From assembly GCF_017830045.1 (NCBI RefSeq), contig NZ_JAEDXU010000008.1:62001-126000 (forward strand): a stretch of DNA of 64,000 nucleotides, in the 5' to 3' direction. The notes under the pieces are model-generated. The model worked only from the letters and a program-made list of their open reading frames with translations. It was not told the origin of the DNA and did no database searches. Within the stretch, counting starts at the first letter, position 1; each line of letters starts with the position of its first letter. This document shows positions 35,457 to 43,668 of this stretch, piece by piece. Origin of the DNA: Enterococcus larvae (lineage in GTDB: Bacteria > Bacillota > Bacilli > Lactobacillales > Enterococcaceae). The translations under genes and the position numbers were made by a program.

Positions 35457-38147
35457 CTATGGTGTATTCGCCAATACATACTGCATTGTTGCCTTATATT
35501 TACCCATCTTATTCACAGCTCCTGCGGGAAGCTCCAGCTTGAAGCCTTTGCCTGCAGGAGTCCAAGTTGAACTCACATCATATTGCCCCTCGTGTGTTTC
35601 AGAAACAATATCTCGTAATTCTTCTGTAATGATCACTTCTTCGCTGCCTGTATCATAACGAATAGCATCTGCCAGTACGTATGCCATATCCGGATTTTCT
35701 TCATCCGGAAGTAACGGCGACAGCAGCTTAACAGATAATGTCCAGCCATTTGCCACGCTGCGATAATCGGAAACGATCAATTTATCCTTGTTATCTACAT
35801 TGTCTGCTGCGGTATAGTTTTCATTTTCAATCAAGCTTGGATTATCTACCTTTACCCCATCCGTTGCTGTTACAGACTGCTTGCGGAAATCCAGAGTCGG
35901 TACTGATTCCAATTTCAGCTGACCAGTAAAAATATATTTCACTGTTTTTGCCGTACGTTCTACAATTACTGCAGTCTCATCACTTGGACGACCTGTATCA
36001 AGTAATGTATAACGTCCTGTGGCAACAATTGCAGAGATTGCGTCAGTCACACTTGATTCTAAAGTTAAATCAAGTGAAGTCCCGACTTCCTTATTCGTCA
36101 ATACAACTGGTGCTGCTTCTTGTACTACAGTTTCCACACCTTGTTTTGACATATAATAAAACTCTACAGTCACAGTTCCAGCAGCCTTGGTAAGAACGTA
36201 TTTAACCTCTGATCCGCCTTCAACAAACTCCACAGCTGCTTCGTTTGTTGGTCTGCCGTCTGGTTGTTTGATGTCATATCCAGCAAGAGTCAACGCATCT
36301 AGAACATTCGTTACATCGTCTTCCCTTGTTAAATCTACTGTTTCTCCAATCACGCCAGTAATTACAACTGGAGTGTAGCCAACAATATCATTTCCATCTG
36401 CATCAACAAAGCGAACAGTCAGGTCGGCACTCGCTTGCCCCAGCGTTACTGGGACAGCAACGGTTGTACTCACACCTTGTTTCGTCGTTAAAACAACATA
36501 TATTATTTTCTCGCCAGGTGTAGAAGTATCAGGTAGTCTAGTATCATCGATCACAATACTAGTGATTTCATCAAGTGGAATATTGCCTGTATCAACAGAA
36601 ATATTCTCAATCAATGTATCTTCAATTTCCTGTTGCGTCAGACTGCCAAAGTCCGTTCCTACTGGGTAGGCAACATCTTCTCTGGCATCAGCTGATGGAA
36701 CGCCATCATATCTGACCTTCGCCTGTGACTGTCCGTCAACTACTTCTGCTTCCAACGTTCCTTCAAATTTAATGATGCTTATATTTGTTGGATCGTTGTA
36801 TTTGTAAGAGGTGGTTGTTTTAGGACCGCCTTCTTCGAAAATCATATGACCATCATCAACGCCGCCGGTTTGATAGTTGTACAGTACTTTATCAAAGCTG
36901 AACTTACTGTTCTTTTTAGCGATCACCTTGATTTCATAGATCTGACCGTTAAAAGCATCAGAAGTAGGATCAATAGCTTCCAGAACTGCTTTATTGTCTG
37001 TCATTGTGATGTTGAAACGTCCGCTAACATCTTCTGAACGTCCAAATTCATAAACCTTGATCGAATCGATCGAATAAAAATCCGGCGTTTCAGTATTGAT
37101 GATTACGCTGCTATTTCGATTTTCCTTCTTGTTATCCATCACGTTTTGTAAAATGGAGTAACGTAGTTCTAAATAATCTGATTCTGCATTTCCAGCTGAA
37201 TTCTTCTCGCCAATAACGATTGGGGTTGCCGGAGCAATCCGAGCCAGAGACTCATTACTGTATAGTACCCCCATTCGATTATCCGAAGTTCCTCTGAAAA
37301 TCATGTTTGTTGCATAGCTATTTCCTGAATACAAATAGGTCAAACGACTTTTTTCATCATTCATATTCTCAGTTTCACCGTAAAGTTCCAGCTCTCCAGC
37401 TGCCGGAGTATCTGTTTTGTAACCAATCCAGCTATCTTGCTTGACATAGATATTTTCAAAATCATTTTGGAATGGAACGGAAACAGACTTTAAACTGTTG
37501 ATGTTGTTGTAGTTCCAACTTCCTTTGATATTAATTCTTGCACCTGACTGGTCGTAAAACTCATAATGATACTCTGCAGTGTCACCTGTTGTATACGTAT
37601 CATAAAAACCAGAATTAAACAGACTACTACTTCCTACCATGAAGTAGGCTTCTTCCCATTTACTAATGCTCCCAGTTGGAAGCTGAGAAGTGTTGCCCTT
37701 TTCACTTGGATTTAATGCAAAGAAGTTGAAATAAGGATTGTTTTTAAAATTTAACGAGTCAATCACTAATTTGACATCAATCTTTTCACCATTATAAAAT
37801 CCGGCATTTCGAATCCAAACACCCTGTTCAAGGCTGGAGCCCTTCGTAAAGCGATAGATATTGGATTGTGAAGTGCGGTACTGTGCCACTTGGCTTGGGT
37901 TGATTCCTTCATATGTAGTATCATCCTGAACTTTCAGCATAAAGCCGTAATCTCCCGGAATCTCTGCATCTGAACCGCTGTTACCAACCTTATTGACAGA
38001 AGGATTTGCTAAAATATCTTCATATCCTTGAGACACAGGAGCCGCTAAAAGCGACTGCTGTGTACTGAAGTAATACATAAGATTAAAGGCAATGATGGAA
38101 GTCAAAGATAGAATAAACGCATTTCGTTTCGATATTCTCTTTTTCAA
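35457..38147 (-). CDS. Large WxL protein with MucBP-like domains
   Basis: The 896-residue protein has a signal peptide (RNAFILSLTSIIAFNLMYYF region) and a large beta-rich N-terminal region. At least two MucBP-like repeats follow (ADLTVRFVDADGNDIVG...; GTVTVEFYYMSKQGVETV...) and then a C-terminal WxL domain. Its proximal motif is intact (ANGWTLSVKLLSPL), but the distal one reads TMQYVLANTP, with Tyr in place of Trp. The start is TTG at 38147 behind GAGGAGGTT. MucBP domains in other species bind mucins; here that is only a suggestion. Confidence 0.9.
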   Translation of the reverse strand: MKKRISKRNAFILSLTSIIAFNLMYYFSTQQSLLAAPVSQGYEDILANPSVNKVGNSGSDAEIPGDYGFMLKVQDDTTYEGINPSQVAQYRTSQSNIYRFTKGSSLEQGVWIRNAGFYNGEKIDVKLVIDSLNFKNNPYFNFFALNPSEKGNTSQLPTGSISKWEEAYFMVGSSSLFNSGFYDTYTTGDTAEYHYEFYDQSGARINIKGSWNYNNINSLKSVSVPFQNDFENIYVKQDSWIGYKTDTPAAGELELYGETENMNDEKSRLTYLYSGNSYATNMIFRGTSDNRMGVLYSNESLARIAPATPIVIGEKNSAGNAESDYLELRYSILQNVMDNKKENRNSSVIINTETPDFYSIDSIKVYEFGRSEDVSGRFNITMTDNKAVLEAIDPTSDAFNGQIYEIKVIAKKNSKFSFDKVLYNYQTGGVDDGHMIFEEGGPKTTTSYKYNDPTNISIIKFEGTLEAEVVDGQSQAKVRYDGVPSADAREDVAYPVGTDFGSLTQQEIEDTLIENISVDTGNIPLDEITSIVIDDTRLPDTSTPGEKIIYVVLTTKQGVSTTVAVPVTLGQASADLTVRFVDADGNDIVGYTPVVITGVIGETVDLTREDDVTNVLDALTLAGYDIKQPDGRPTNEAAVEFVEGGSEVKYVLTKAAGTVTVEFYYMSKQGVETVVQEAAPVVLTNKEVGTSLDLTLESSVTDAISAIVATGRYTLLDTGRPSDETAVIVERTAKTVKYIFTGQLKLESVPTLDFRKQSVTATDGVKVDNPSLIENENYTAADNVDNKDKLIVSDYRSVANGWTLSVKLLSPLLPDEENPDMAYVLADAIRYDTGSEEVIITEELRDIVSETHEGQYDVSSTWTPAGKGFKLELPAGAVNKMGKYKATMQYVLANTP

Positions 38148-38180
38148 CTCAGAACCTCCTCATTTGTATGATTGAATCAA

Positions 38181-39518
38181 TTAGTTAGCACCGTTACCGA
38201 TTTTGATTTTTCCGTAATTTTCTAACTTGATATCTTTTACACCTTTACCAAATGTTGATAATGTTTGGCTGTTGCAAAGCTTACCAAAGCTGATTGAGAA
38301 GTTTCCACCATCGAATCCATAATCTGGTGTGTCCGGATAAATAGCTCCTCTTTGGTTCCACGCAAGAATCTCACCAGTACCAAAACCATTGATTGTTGTG
38401 TTTGTTGAGTAGAATAGTTTAGAATTTGCTTTGTTGTTTGTTACTTCAAAGTTCTTAGGATTTTCTAAGTTGAATGAAGCACCTTTGTATTCACTCTCAA
38501 TAACACCTTTTGTACTGTTACCAGTAACTACTAATGAAGAGTTTGAATCTAAATTAACTTCTGTGTTGTAATATTGTAATTTCATCGCTGCATAGTTACC
38601 GCCACCACGGCCATTGAAGTTCGCTGAAGAACCATCTTCAAGGTTCAAGCTAGGGTTTCCGCTCTTATAATCTGCACGTGGAATGAATTGGAAAGCAACA
38701 CCTGCTGCATCAACATTCAATTCTGCTTTAGATTTCAGCGTTACTGTATCTACCTTGTCATAGAATACTGGGTAGTAATAGTTAACTAAGCTTTGAGGTC
38801 CAATCTTCACATTTACTTTTGCATTTTCGCCGATTGTTACTTCACCGGTTGCTTTGCCGTTGATCAATGCACCATTGAAGTAGAATGCTGAGAACTGAGA
38901 ATGATCACGGTTTGCTGCAGTTCCTGTATAAACAGAATCAGCTGCAAATTCCAAATCATGTACCCAAGCATTTTCAGCTCTTGTATTGATTACGTTATTT
39001 CCTTCAAAGGTTAATTTACCTTCACTTAAATGAACAAAACGTGCACCATCGTAGTTTACGTTTTGAGCAACAACATCCCAACCGTAGCTTGAAGGACCAT
39101 TTCCTGCACCACCTGTGAAGAAGCGTCCGTCGCCGCTGTCACCAATGATTCGTGCGTTTTTGATAGTTAGTGTGTTTCTACCTTTTGTATTTTGTTTTCC
39201 GTAGATAGAGAAGTGACCGGAGTTGATAACGACTCCCTGACCTTTTCTTCCACGAATTTCAACATCACGATTTGGAATATCAGTAATATTTTTATTGAAA
39301 GAAATGCTTGAAGTCACAACGACCACATTCACATTTGCATCTTTCAATGCAGCTTCAAACTCCCCAACTGTAGATACTTGAACTGTCCCCGCCGCTGCTT
39401 CAACACTTTGCGGTGATAAAAATGGAACTCCTTCCACACCCAATGTTGTTACAGCACCTAATGCAAAAGTTGCAGCAAGTGTCAAAATACCTTTTTTAAG
39501 AATGTTTGTCTTTTTCAA
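38181..39518 (-). CDS. Secreted pectate-lyase-like (beta-helix) adhesive protein
   Basis: The 445-residue protein has a signal peptide ending near SVEAAAG. The rest is a right-handed beta-helix-like repeat pattern: TVGEFEAALKDANVNVVVVT, then SISFNKNI, NRDVEIRGRK, NTLTIKNARIIG. This matches the pectate-lyase-like adhesive domain often encoded with WxL proteins. It has no WxL motif, LPXTG or membrane helix of its own, so it may be held by the DUF916/WxL partners. The start is TTG at 39518 preceded by TAGGAGGAGAAC. It lies 141 bases after the regulator gene. Confidence 0.87.
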   Translation of the reverse strand: MKKTNILKKGILTLAATFALGAVTTLGVEGVPFLSPQSVEAAAGTVQVSTVGEFEAALKDANVNVVVVTSSISFNKNITDIPNRDVEIRGRKGQGVVINSGHFSIYGKQNTKGRNTLTIKNARIIGDSGDGRFFTGGAGNGPSSYGWDVVAQNVNYDGARFVHLSEGKLTFEGNNVINTRAENAWVHDLEFAADSVYTGTAANRDHSQFSAFYFNGALINGKATGEVTIGENAKVNVKIGPQSLVNYYYPVFYDKVDTVTLKSKAELNVDAAGVAFQFIPRADYKSGNPSLNLEDGSSANFNGRGGGNYAAMKLQYYNTEVNLDSNSSLVVTGNSTKGVIESEYKGASFNLENPKNFEVTNNKANSKLFYSTNTTINGFGTGEILAWNQRGAIYPDTPDYGFDGGNFSISFGKLCNSQTLSTFGKGVKDIKLENYGKIKIGNGAN

Positions 39519-39659
39519 ACTGTTCTCCTCCTAAATTTTTGTAAAGTGTTTTTTGCCTGAAACCTTAGTAGTTCCTCCCTCCTGGCTGTGTGTGTGATTA
39601 GCCAGTTTCGCGGCAGATTCTGTAGCCTGAACGATACATTAGTGTCTCCCCCTCCCATT

Positions 39660-40352
39660 TTAAATGACAAGCTTATATCCTAAGGAACGGACATTTTTAA
39701 TATATCTCGGTTCCTTTTCATCCTTCTCAATTTTCTTTCTCAAGTGGAATATCATATTGCTGACACGATACCTGCACGGTTCACCATTTTTCCAAACATT
39801 CTCATAAATTTCCTCATACGTGACTGTTTCCTGTGCATTTTTGTGCAGATATTGAATGACCATGAATTCCAGTTTTGTCAATTCAACCTCTTTCCCATCC
39901 TCCAAAACAACACTCAGATTCTTTGGAAGAAGTTGAAAATCATGGCTGTCTTCCTTTTCATCTGTATGCATTTCTCGGTTTAAAATCGCTTGACTACCAC
40001 TTCGTTCTAATGAATTTCTCACGATTAAACTAAACTCATCAAAATCATCTGAACTGTCCGCCACACCATTTGCTCCTAATTGCAGATAAACAAGTCTGAT
40101 TGATTTAGGAACGATCACTTCCGGCGATAAAACCCAAATCAATAGATTAGAGCTCTCCTTAAGCTTCATTAGCAAACTGCACACCCAATTGATATTGGAT
40201 GCCGTTTCTTCCAATACAACTCCGTCTAATAAAGAATGATCAAGAAGCTCCTCTTCGTTGAGTTCATGGAATTTGTATAATTGATCATCCAAAAAACGAT
40301 CAATATATTCACTTTTTTGATTCTTTGATACCAAATAACCGATGTGATACAT
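39660..40352 (-). CDS. Winged-helix regulator of the WxL locus (OmpR/PhoB-type DNA-binding domain)
   Basis: The 230-residue protein has a C-terminal winged helix (VELTKLEFMVIQYLHKNAQE...YEEIYENVWKNGEPCRYRVS...YIKNVRSLGYKLVI, residues about 147-230), typical of OmpR/PhoB response regulators. The N-terminal half looks like a degenerate receiver and lacks a clear phosphoacceptor Asp pattern; no histidine kinase is nearby. AAGGAGGAGATAGG precedes the ATG. It lies directly upstream of and co-oriented with the WxL genes, making it the likely activator. It sits 196 bases from an inverted repeat of the recombinase segment. Confidence 0.86.
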   Translation of the reverse strand: MYHIGYLVSKNQKSEYIDRFLDDQLYKFHELNEEELLDHSLLDGVVLEETASNINWVCSLLMKLKESSNLLIWVLSPEVIVPKSIRLVYLQLGANGVADSSDDFDEFSLIVRNSLERSGSQAILNREMHTDEKEDSHDFQLLPKNLSVVLEDGKEVELTKLEFMVIQYLHKNAQETVTYEEIYENVWKNGEPCRYRVSNMIFHLRKKIEKDEKEPRYIKNVRSLGYKLVI

Positions 40353-40412
40353 CCTATCTCCTCCTTCATCTCATCGCCTTAGAACTACTCAAAAGAGTTT
40401 TGACTCCACAAA

Positions 40413-40431
40413 ATAACCCATTATGGGTTAT
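40413..40431. promoter_or_regulatory. 19-bp palindrome upstream of the regulator gene
   Basis: ATAACCCAT-T-ATGGGTTAT is a perfect inverted repeat about 60 bases before the regulator ATG. It overlaps a TATAAC -10-like element, whose best -35 (TTGCTA) is at a poor 19-base spacing. It may be an operator; the local promoter looks weak. Confidence 0.55.
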
Positions 40432-40548
40432 ACTTTAAATAAATCAGCGGATAGCAACATTCATATTGTGCTTATTTGGCGGTCAGCGAATATGAAAATA
40501 TACTGGATAAAGAGTTTGTAGATTGTATTTGTATACTATTTCATTCAC

Positions 40549-40581
40549 ATTTTTTCTTTTATGAAATGAGTATAGGAAAAA
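40549..40581 (+). repeat. 33-bp inverted repeat, left copy (recombinase segment boundary)
   Basis: The sequence (starts ATTTTTTCTTTTATGAAATG) is the exact reverse complement of 42135-42167 over all 33 bases; the match stops on both sides. The two copies bound a 1553-base interior containing the tyrosine recombinase gene. Confidence 0.95.
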
Positions 40582-40647
40582 GGCTGGTAAAGCTCATTTT
40601 AATAACAGTGCTGATCCTATCTGACCATTTTTTGACGACGTAAAATC

Positions 40648-40693
40648 AAAAGAGAGAACCGGCTGATAACTTATCCGGCTCTCTCTTTTTTTT
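40648..40693. terminator. Terminator inside the invertible segment
   Basis: AAAAGAGAG and CCGG pair with CCGG and CTCTCTTTT, with T-runs on both strands. It lies between the left inverted repeat and the recombinase gene. Confidence 0.85.
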
Positions 40694-40723
40694 ATGAATT
40701 GGGTTAAACCTTACTGCTAAACT

Positions 40724-40765
40724 AAAAAAAGAAAACAAGAGGCTCTCCCTCTTGTTTTCTTTTTT
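40724..40765. terminator. Strong bidirectional terminator after the recombinase gene
   Basis: An 18-base A-rich arm ending in CAAGAGG pairs perfectly with CCTCTTG and T-rich sequence around a 5-base loop, immediately after the recombinase stop. It should stop recombinase transcripts before they reach the regulator gene. Confidence 0.92.
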
Positions 40766-40770
40766 ATGGA

Positions 40771-41883
40771 TTAGTCACTTTCCAGCTGACGGTCGATTCG
40801 TGTAATTGCCTCCATTCTATTTTCCCACATCGAATCTGCGTAGACATCAAGTGTCATCTTTGTAGAGGAGTGACCTAGGAGTTTACTAACAGTCACAATA
40901 TCGACTCCCTGCTCAATACAGCGGGTCGCAAAGGTATGCCGCAGCATATGAAAGTGAATAGAAGTCAGCTCTGTCCCGATTAACAGCTTCTTAAACCGAT
41001 AATTGATCAATCTCGGTTCAGCATAGCTACCTCGACATGAAATCACATATTCAGAAGTAGATTTCTTTCTTTTTTCCAACAGATATCCCTTTAGATTGCC
41101 TGCAATAGGAATCATTCGTTTAGACGATTTGGTTTTAGGAGAATCAATGATCACCTGTGTCTTTCTCCCCTTTTCAACAGCATTCGTTCGATACAGAGTA
41201 CGATTAACAGCGATTCTTTTATTATCAAAATCAATATCCGACCATTTTAGTCCACTGATTTCACCAATCCTCATTCCTGTATACAATGCAAGCAATACAG
41301 CAGAACAGTTTGGCTCTTTCAATGAAACCTTCTCCAACCATCGCTGCTCTTCCCGAGTCAGTGCTCTGACCTCTTGCGCATCATTTTTCTTGAGAACGAT
41401 ATTCTGACAAGGATTTTTCAACAAGTGATTATCTGTTACAGCTTGATTCAATGCGCTTTTTAGTACAGTAAGGATTGACCTGATCGATGAACTTGAGATA
41501 TGCAGCTCCTCCAAGTAAGTGATAAATTCTTGAATTTCAGCTGTTCGTAGATCAATCAGCTTGATCTGTCCGAGAAACGGTAAGATATACTTCCTTATCC
41601 TTAATTGGTAGCTTGAGTAGGTAGAAACTTTGATCCTGCCTCGCATCGGGCCGTTCAACCAAAACCACAGCCATTGTTCCAGCGTGCCTTCATAGATCTT
41701 TAAGCTGCCGTAGCTGGTAATATAGCGAACTTTCAGCTCAGCTAATCGCTGCTTTACAGCTGTATACTTTCGACCATATACATATCCATAAACTATTTTT
41801 CCCTCTTCATTCCTCGCCTTTATGTATCTGCCTTCCCAGCGCCCGTCTTTTCTCTTATAAATATTTTCTCCTCTTCTACTCAT
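40771..41883 (-). CDS. Tyrosine site-specific recombinase
   Basis: The 370-residue protein has an arm-type N-terminal DNA-binding part (MSRRGENIYKRKDGRWEGRY, as in Tn916-type integrases) and a SAM-like core-binding domain (residues about 65-165). The catalytic domain has the full set of residues: R205 (YTGMRIGEISGLKW), Lys near 252, H312 and R315 (HMLRHTFATR), H338 (LLGHSSTKMT) and Y348 (LDVYAD). It is intact and expected to be active. GGAGAGGA lies ahead of the ATG. No excisionase, relaxase or phage gene is adjacent. Perfect inverted repeats flank it, so it is more probably a DNA invertase than an element integrase. Confidence 0.93.
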   Translation of the reverse strand: MSRRGENIYKRKDGRWEGRYIKARNEEGKIVYGYVYGRKYTAVKQRLAELKVRYITSYGSLKIYEGTLEQWLWFWLNGPMRGRIKVSTYSSYQLRIRKYILPFLGQIKLIDLRTAEIQEFITYLEELHISSSSIRSILTVLKSALNQAVTDNHLLKNPCQNIVLKKNDAQEVRALTREEQRWLEKVSLKEPNCSAVLLALYTGMRIGEISGLKWSDIDFDNKRIAVNRTLYRTNAVEKGRKTQVIIDSPKTKSSKRMIPIAGNLKGYLLEKRKKSTSEYVISCRGSYAEPRLINYRFKKLLIGTELTSIHFHMLRHTFATRCIEQGVDIVTVSKLLGHSSTKMTLDVYADSMWENRMEAITRIDRQLESD

Positions 41884-42056
41884 AAAATAACATCCTCTCC
41901 AAAAGAAATTGACGGCTTATTTGACGGCTTAAAAATATGATTGATTTTTCAGTGTTATTTTCAACACTTCTATGAGTTTTATGTTGTTTTATCCAAATAA
42001 ATAAATGTTTTTATCGTTTTTTCAAAAAAAATATCGAAAAAAGCCTTTTTTTGGTG

Positions 42057-42085
42057 TAGACTATTTGTAATTAATACGTTAAAAT
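42057..42085 (+). promoter_or_regulatory. Outward-facing promoter-like sequence inside the recombinase segment
   Basis: On the plus strand TAGACT (42057-42062) and TAAAAT (42080-42085) are 17 bases apart; they match the sigma-A consensus at 4/6 and 5/6 positions. It points toward the right inverted repeat 50 bases away, opposite to the recombinase gene. As assembled it reads only into a terminator at 42265. Confidence 0.5.
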
Positions 42086-42134
42086 GATTAAAGAATTGAT
42101 TAAACGAGCGGATACAACAATCTATTTATCACAT

Positions 42135-42167
42135 TTTTTCCTATACTCATTTCATAAAAGAAAAAAT
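42135..42167 (-). repeat. 33-bp inverted repeat, right copy
   Basis: This is the exact reverse complement of 40549-40581. The other sequence between 41884 and 42486 is very AT-rich and carries the recombinase leader, the outward promoter-like element, this repeat and the nrtR-side terminator; no gene was seen. Confidence 0.95.
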
Positions 42168-42264
42168 ATTACGTAATTTGATATAATTATCACAAATTCA
42201 ATAATATAACAGATATTATTATATGTCCACCTAAATTATCACTTTTCTTTAATAATACAACAGT

Positions 42265-42303
42265 AAAAAAAGCGTAAAAGGGACGACCTTCTACGCTTTT
42301 TTT
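42265..42303. terminator. Bidirectional terminator downstream of nrtR
   Basis: AAAAAAAGCGTA and AAAGG pair with CCTTC and TACGCTTTTTTT. It ends nrtR transcripts on the minus strand and would also stop transcripts leaving the recombinase segment rightwards. Confidence 0.85.
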
Positions 42304-42486
42304 GTTTTAATAACATTTCTTTATACTTTAGAATTATATTATAGATAGAAAAATCGATAACAATTCTAATAAACTTCTTCTGAAAAAATTCGGAGATTTC
42401 TTTTTTTAGATATAAATGATTTCTTGTGCTATATAAAAGAACAAATCATGAACAATTGTCATAGTTATTTTTATCATCCACATTTC

Positions 42487-43278
42487 TTAATTGAAACGTT
42501 TTAACTTATATATTTTCCTAGGCCGCCCCTTTATCGGCTTTGTTTCAAATCCCATGTCAATAAAGAATTTTCCGTGTGTTTTACGAAAATTGCTGTTATC
42601 CAGCTCCTGCAGCGAAATACCTAGAAATTTACTATAAACCTTCCTTGCTTCAGTCAATGTAAAAGTAGCTCCCAGAATTTGCAGAACCGTCGGAACATAA
42701 TCCAGCCTGTTTTTGATTCGATGTACAGCCTCTGTAATGATTTCCTTATGATCGAAGGCCAGTTCATCCAAAGGAATTTCCTTTTCATTATAAAAGAGCT
42801 GCGGTGTTCCTTCTCTATCTGCCCGCAGTGTGACCCAATGTGCTTCTCGTGCGTCGTCTCCTGCCGTTACCTTCACAGCACCCATATCAGGTAGATAGGT
42901 CAAGTGAGCGACAGTGATTGTCCATGCTCGCGGGTCCCGATTTGGCGTAGCAATTGTTTTCAATTGTTCTACATAGTTCTCATCGAGAGTAATACCAACT
43001 TCCTCTTTGACCTCCCTCAGTACAGCCTCTGTTGTATCCTCTTTTTTATCCACAAAGCCGCCTGGAAGTGCATAATGACCTCGAAAGGGATTTGCTTTCC
43101 GCTTGATCAACAGAAGCTTCACTTCATCTTCATTCCAGCCGAGAATGACATTGTCAACTGTCACAGAGGGCTTTTCATATTTAGGCAAATCTTGTTTTTG
43201 ATACCATTTCAGAAAATCTTCCTGATTCGCCTGCTGCTCATAATACTTCTTTTCTTCTGCGTAATTATTGAACTTCAT
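42487..43278 (-). CDS. nrtR: NrtR-like regulator (Nudix domain plus winged helix)
   Basis: The 263-residue protein has a Nudix domain with the full box GGFVDKKEDTTEAVLREVKEEVGI split as GGFVDKKED...REVKEEVGI (GX5EX7REUXEEXGU satisfied). A C-terminal winged helix follows (VLQILGATFTLTEARKVYSKF... RKIYKLKRF), the layout of NrtR, a repressor of NAD biosynthesis that senses ADP-ribose-type ligands. pnuC and nadR lie directly upstream on the same strand, which supports the role. An enzymatic ADP-ribose hydrolase function cannot be excluded. Confidence 0.87.
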   Translation of the reverse strand: MKFNNYAEEKKYYEQQANQEDFLKWYQKQDLPKYEKPSVTVDNVILGWNEDEVKLLLIKRKANPFRGHYALPGGFVDKKEDTTEAVLREVKEEVGITLDENYVEQLKTIATPNRDPRAWTITVAHLTYLPDMGAVKVTAGDDAREAHWVTLRADREGTPQLFYNEKEIPLDELAFDHKEIITEAVHRIKNRLDYVPTVLQILGATFTLTEARKVYSKFLGISLQELDNSNFRKTHGKFFIDMGFETKPIKGRPRKIYKLKRFN

Positions 43279-43372
43279 TTTTCTTCACTCACTTTTACTT
43301 CAATTTTTAATTCACTGGGTCAAAAATATATATAAAATACTTAACGATGATGCAGGAAACAAATGGAGTTCC

Positions 43373-43668
43373 TTCTACTTTATCACCCGAGAGCTGAGCA
43401 ATCAGTTCGGCTTTTATTTTATCCAGCTTTGTGAGCTGACTTCTTCGGTAATAAGCAGACTTGCGGCGAGGATTGGTAATCCTCTTTCGCTTGTCTTTAT
43501 TATTACTCAGAAGTCAATCAAGCTCACTCAGTTTTTATTTTATCCAGCCTTACTGATTAGCTCCTTCGTCAATAACTTGAACTGTCCTTGAGGGGATTCC
43601 CCCTCTACAGCCTGTTCTACTTTATTGCTCGAGAGCTGAACAATCAGTTCGGCTTTTATTTGTCCAGC
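43373..43668 (-). repeat. Partial duplications of the pnuC 3' end
   Basis: The 54-base stretch at 43615-43668, covering the last pnuC codons and stop, recurs with few changes at 43373-43427, and a shorter piece (CAGTTTTTATTTTATCCAGC) recurs at 43528-43548. The upstream-strand copies carry a one-base insertion that brings an early stop. The whole 43279-43621 gap holds no other gene. Confidence 0.7.

Noticed and set aside
40549-42167. attL/attR of an integrated mobile element
   Set aside because: The 33-bp repeats are inverted. Integration gives direct repeats, and no other phage or conjugation genes lie within 1.6 kb. A remnant cannot be fully excluded.
43268-43591. A 107-codon plus-strand frame in the pnuC-nrtR gap
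   Set aside because: It has no ribosome site or motif, and its composition follows the decayed pnuC-tail repeats on the other strand.
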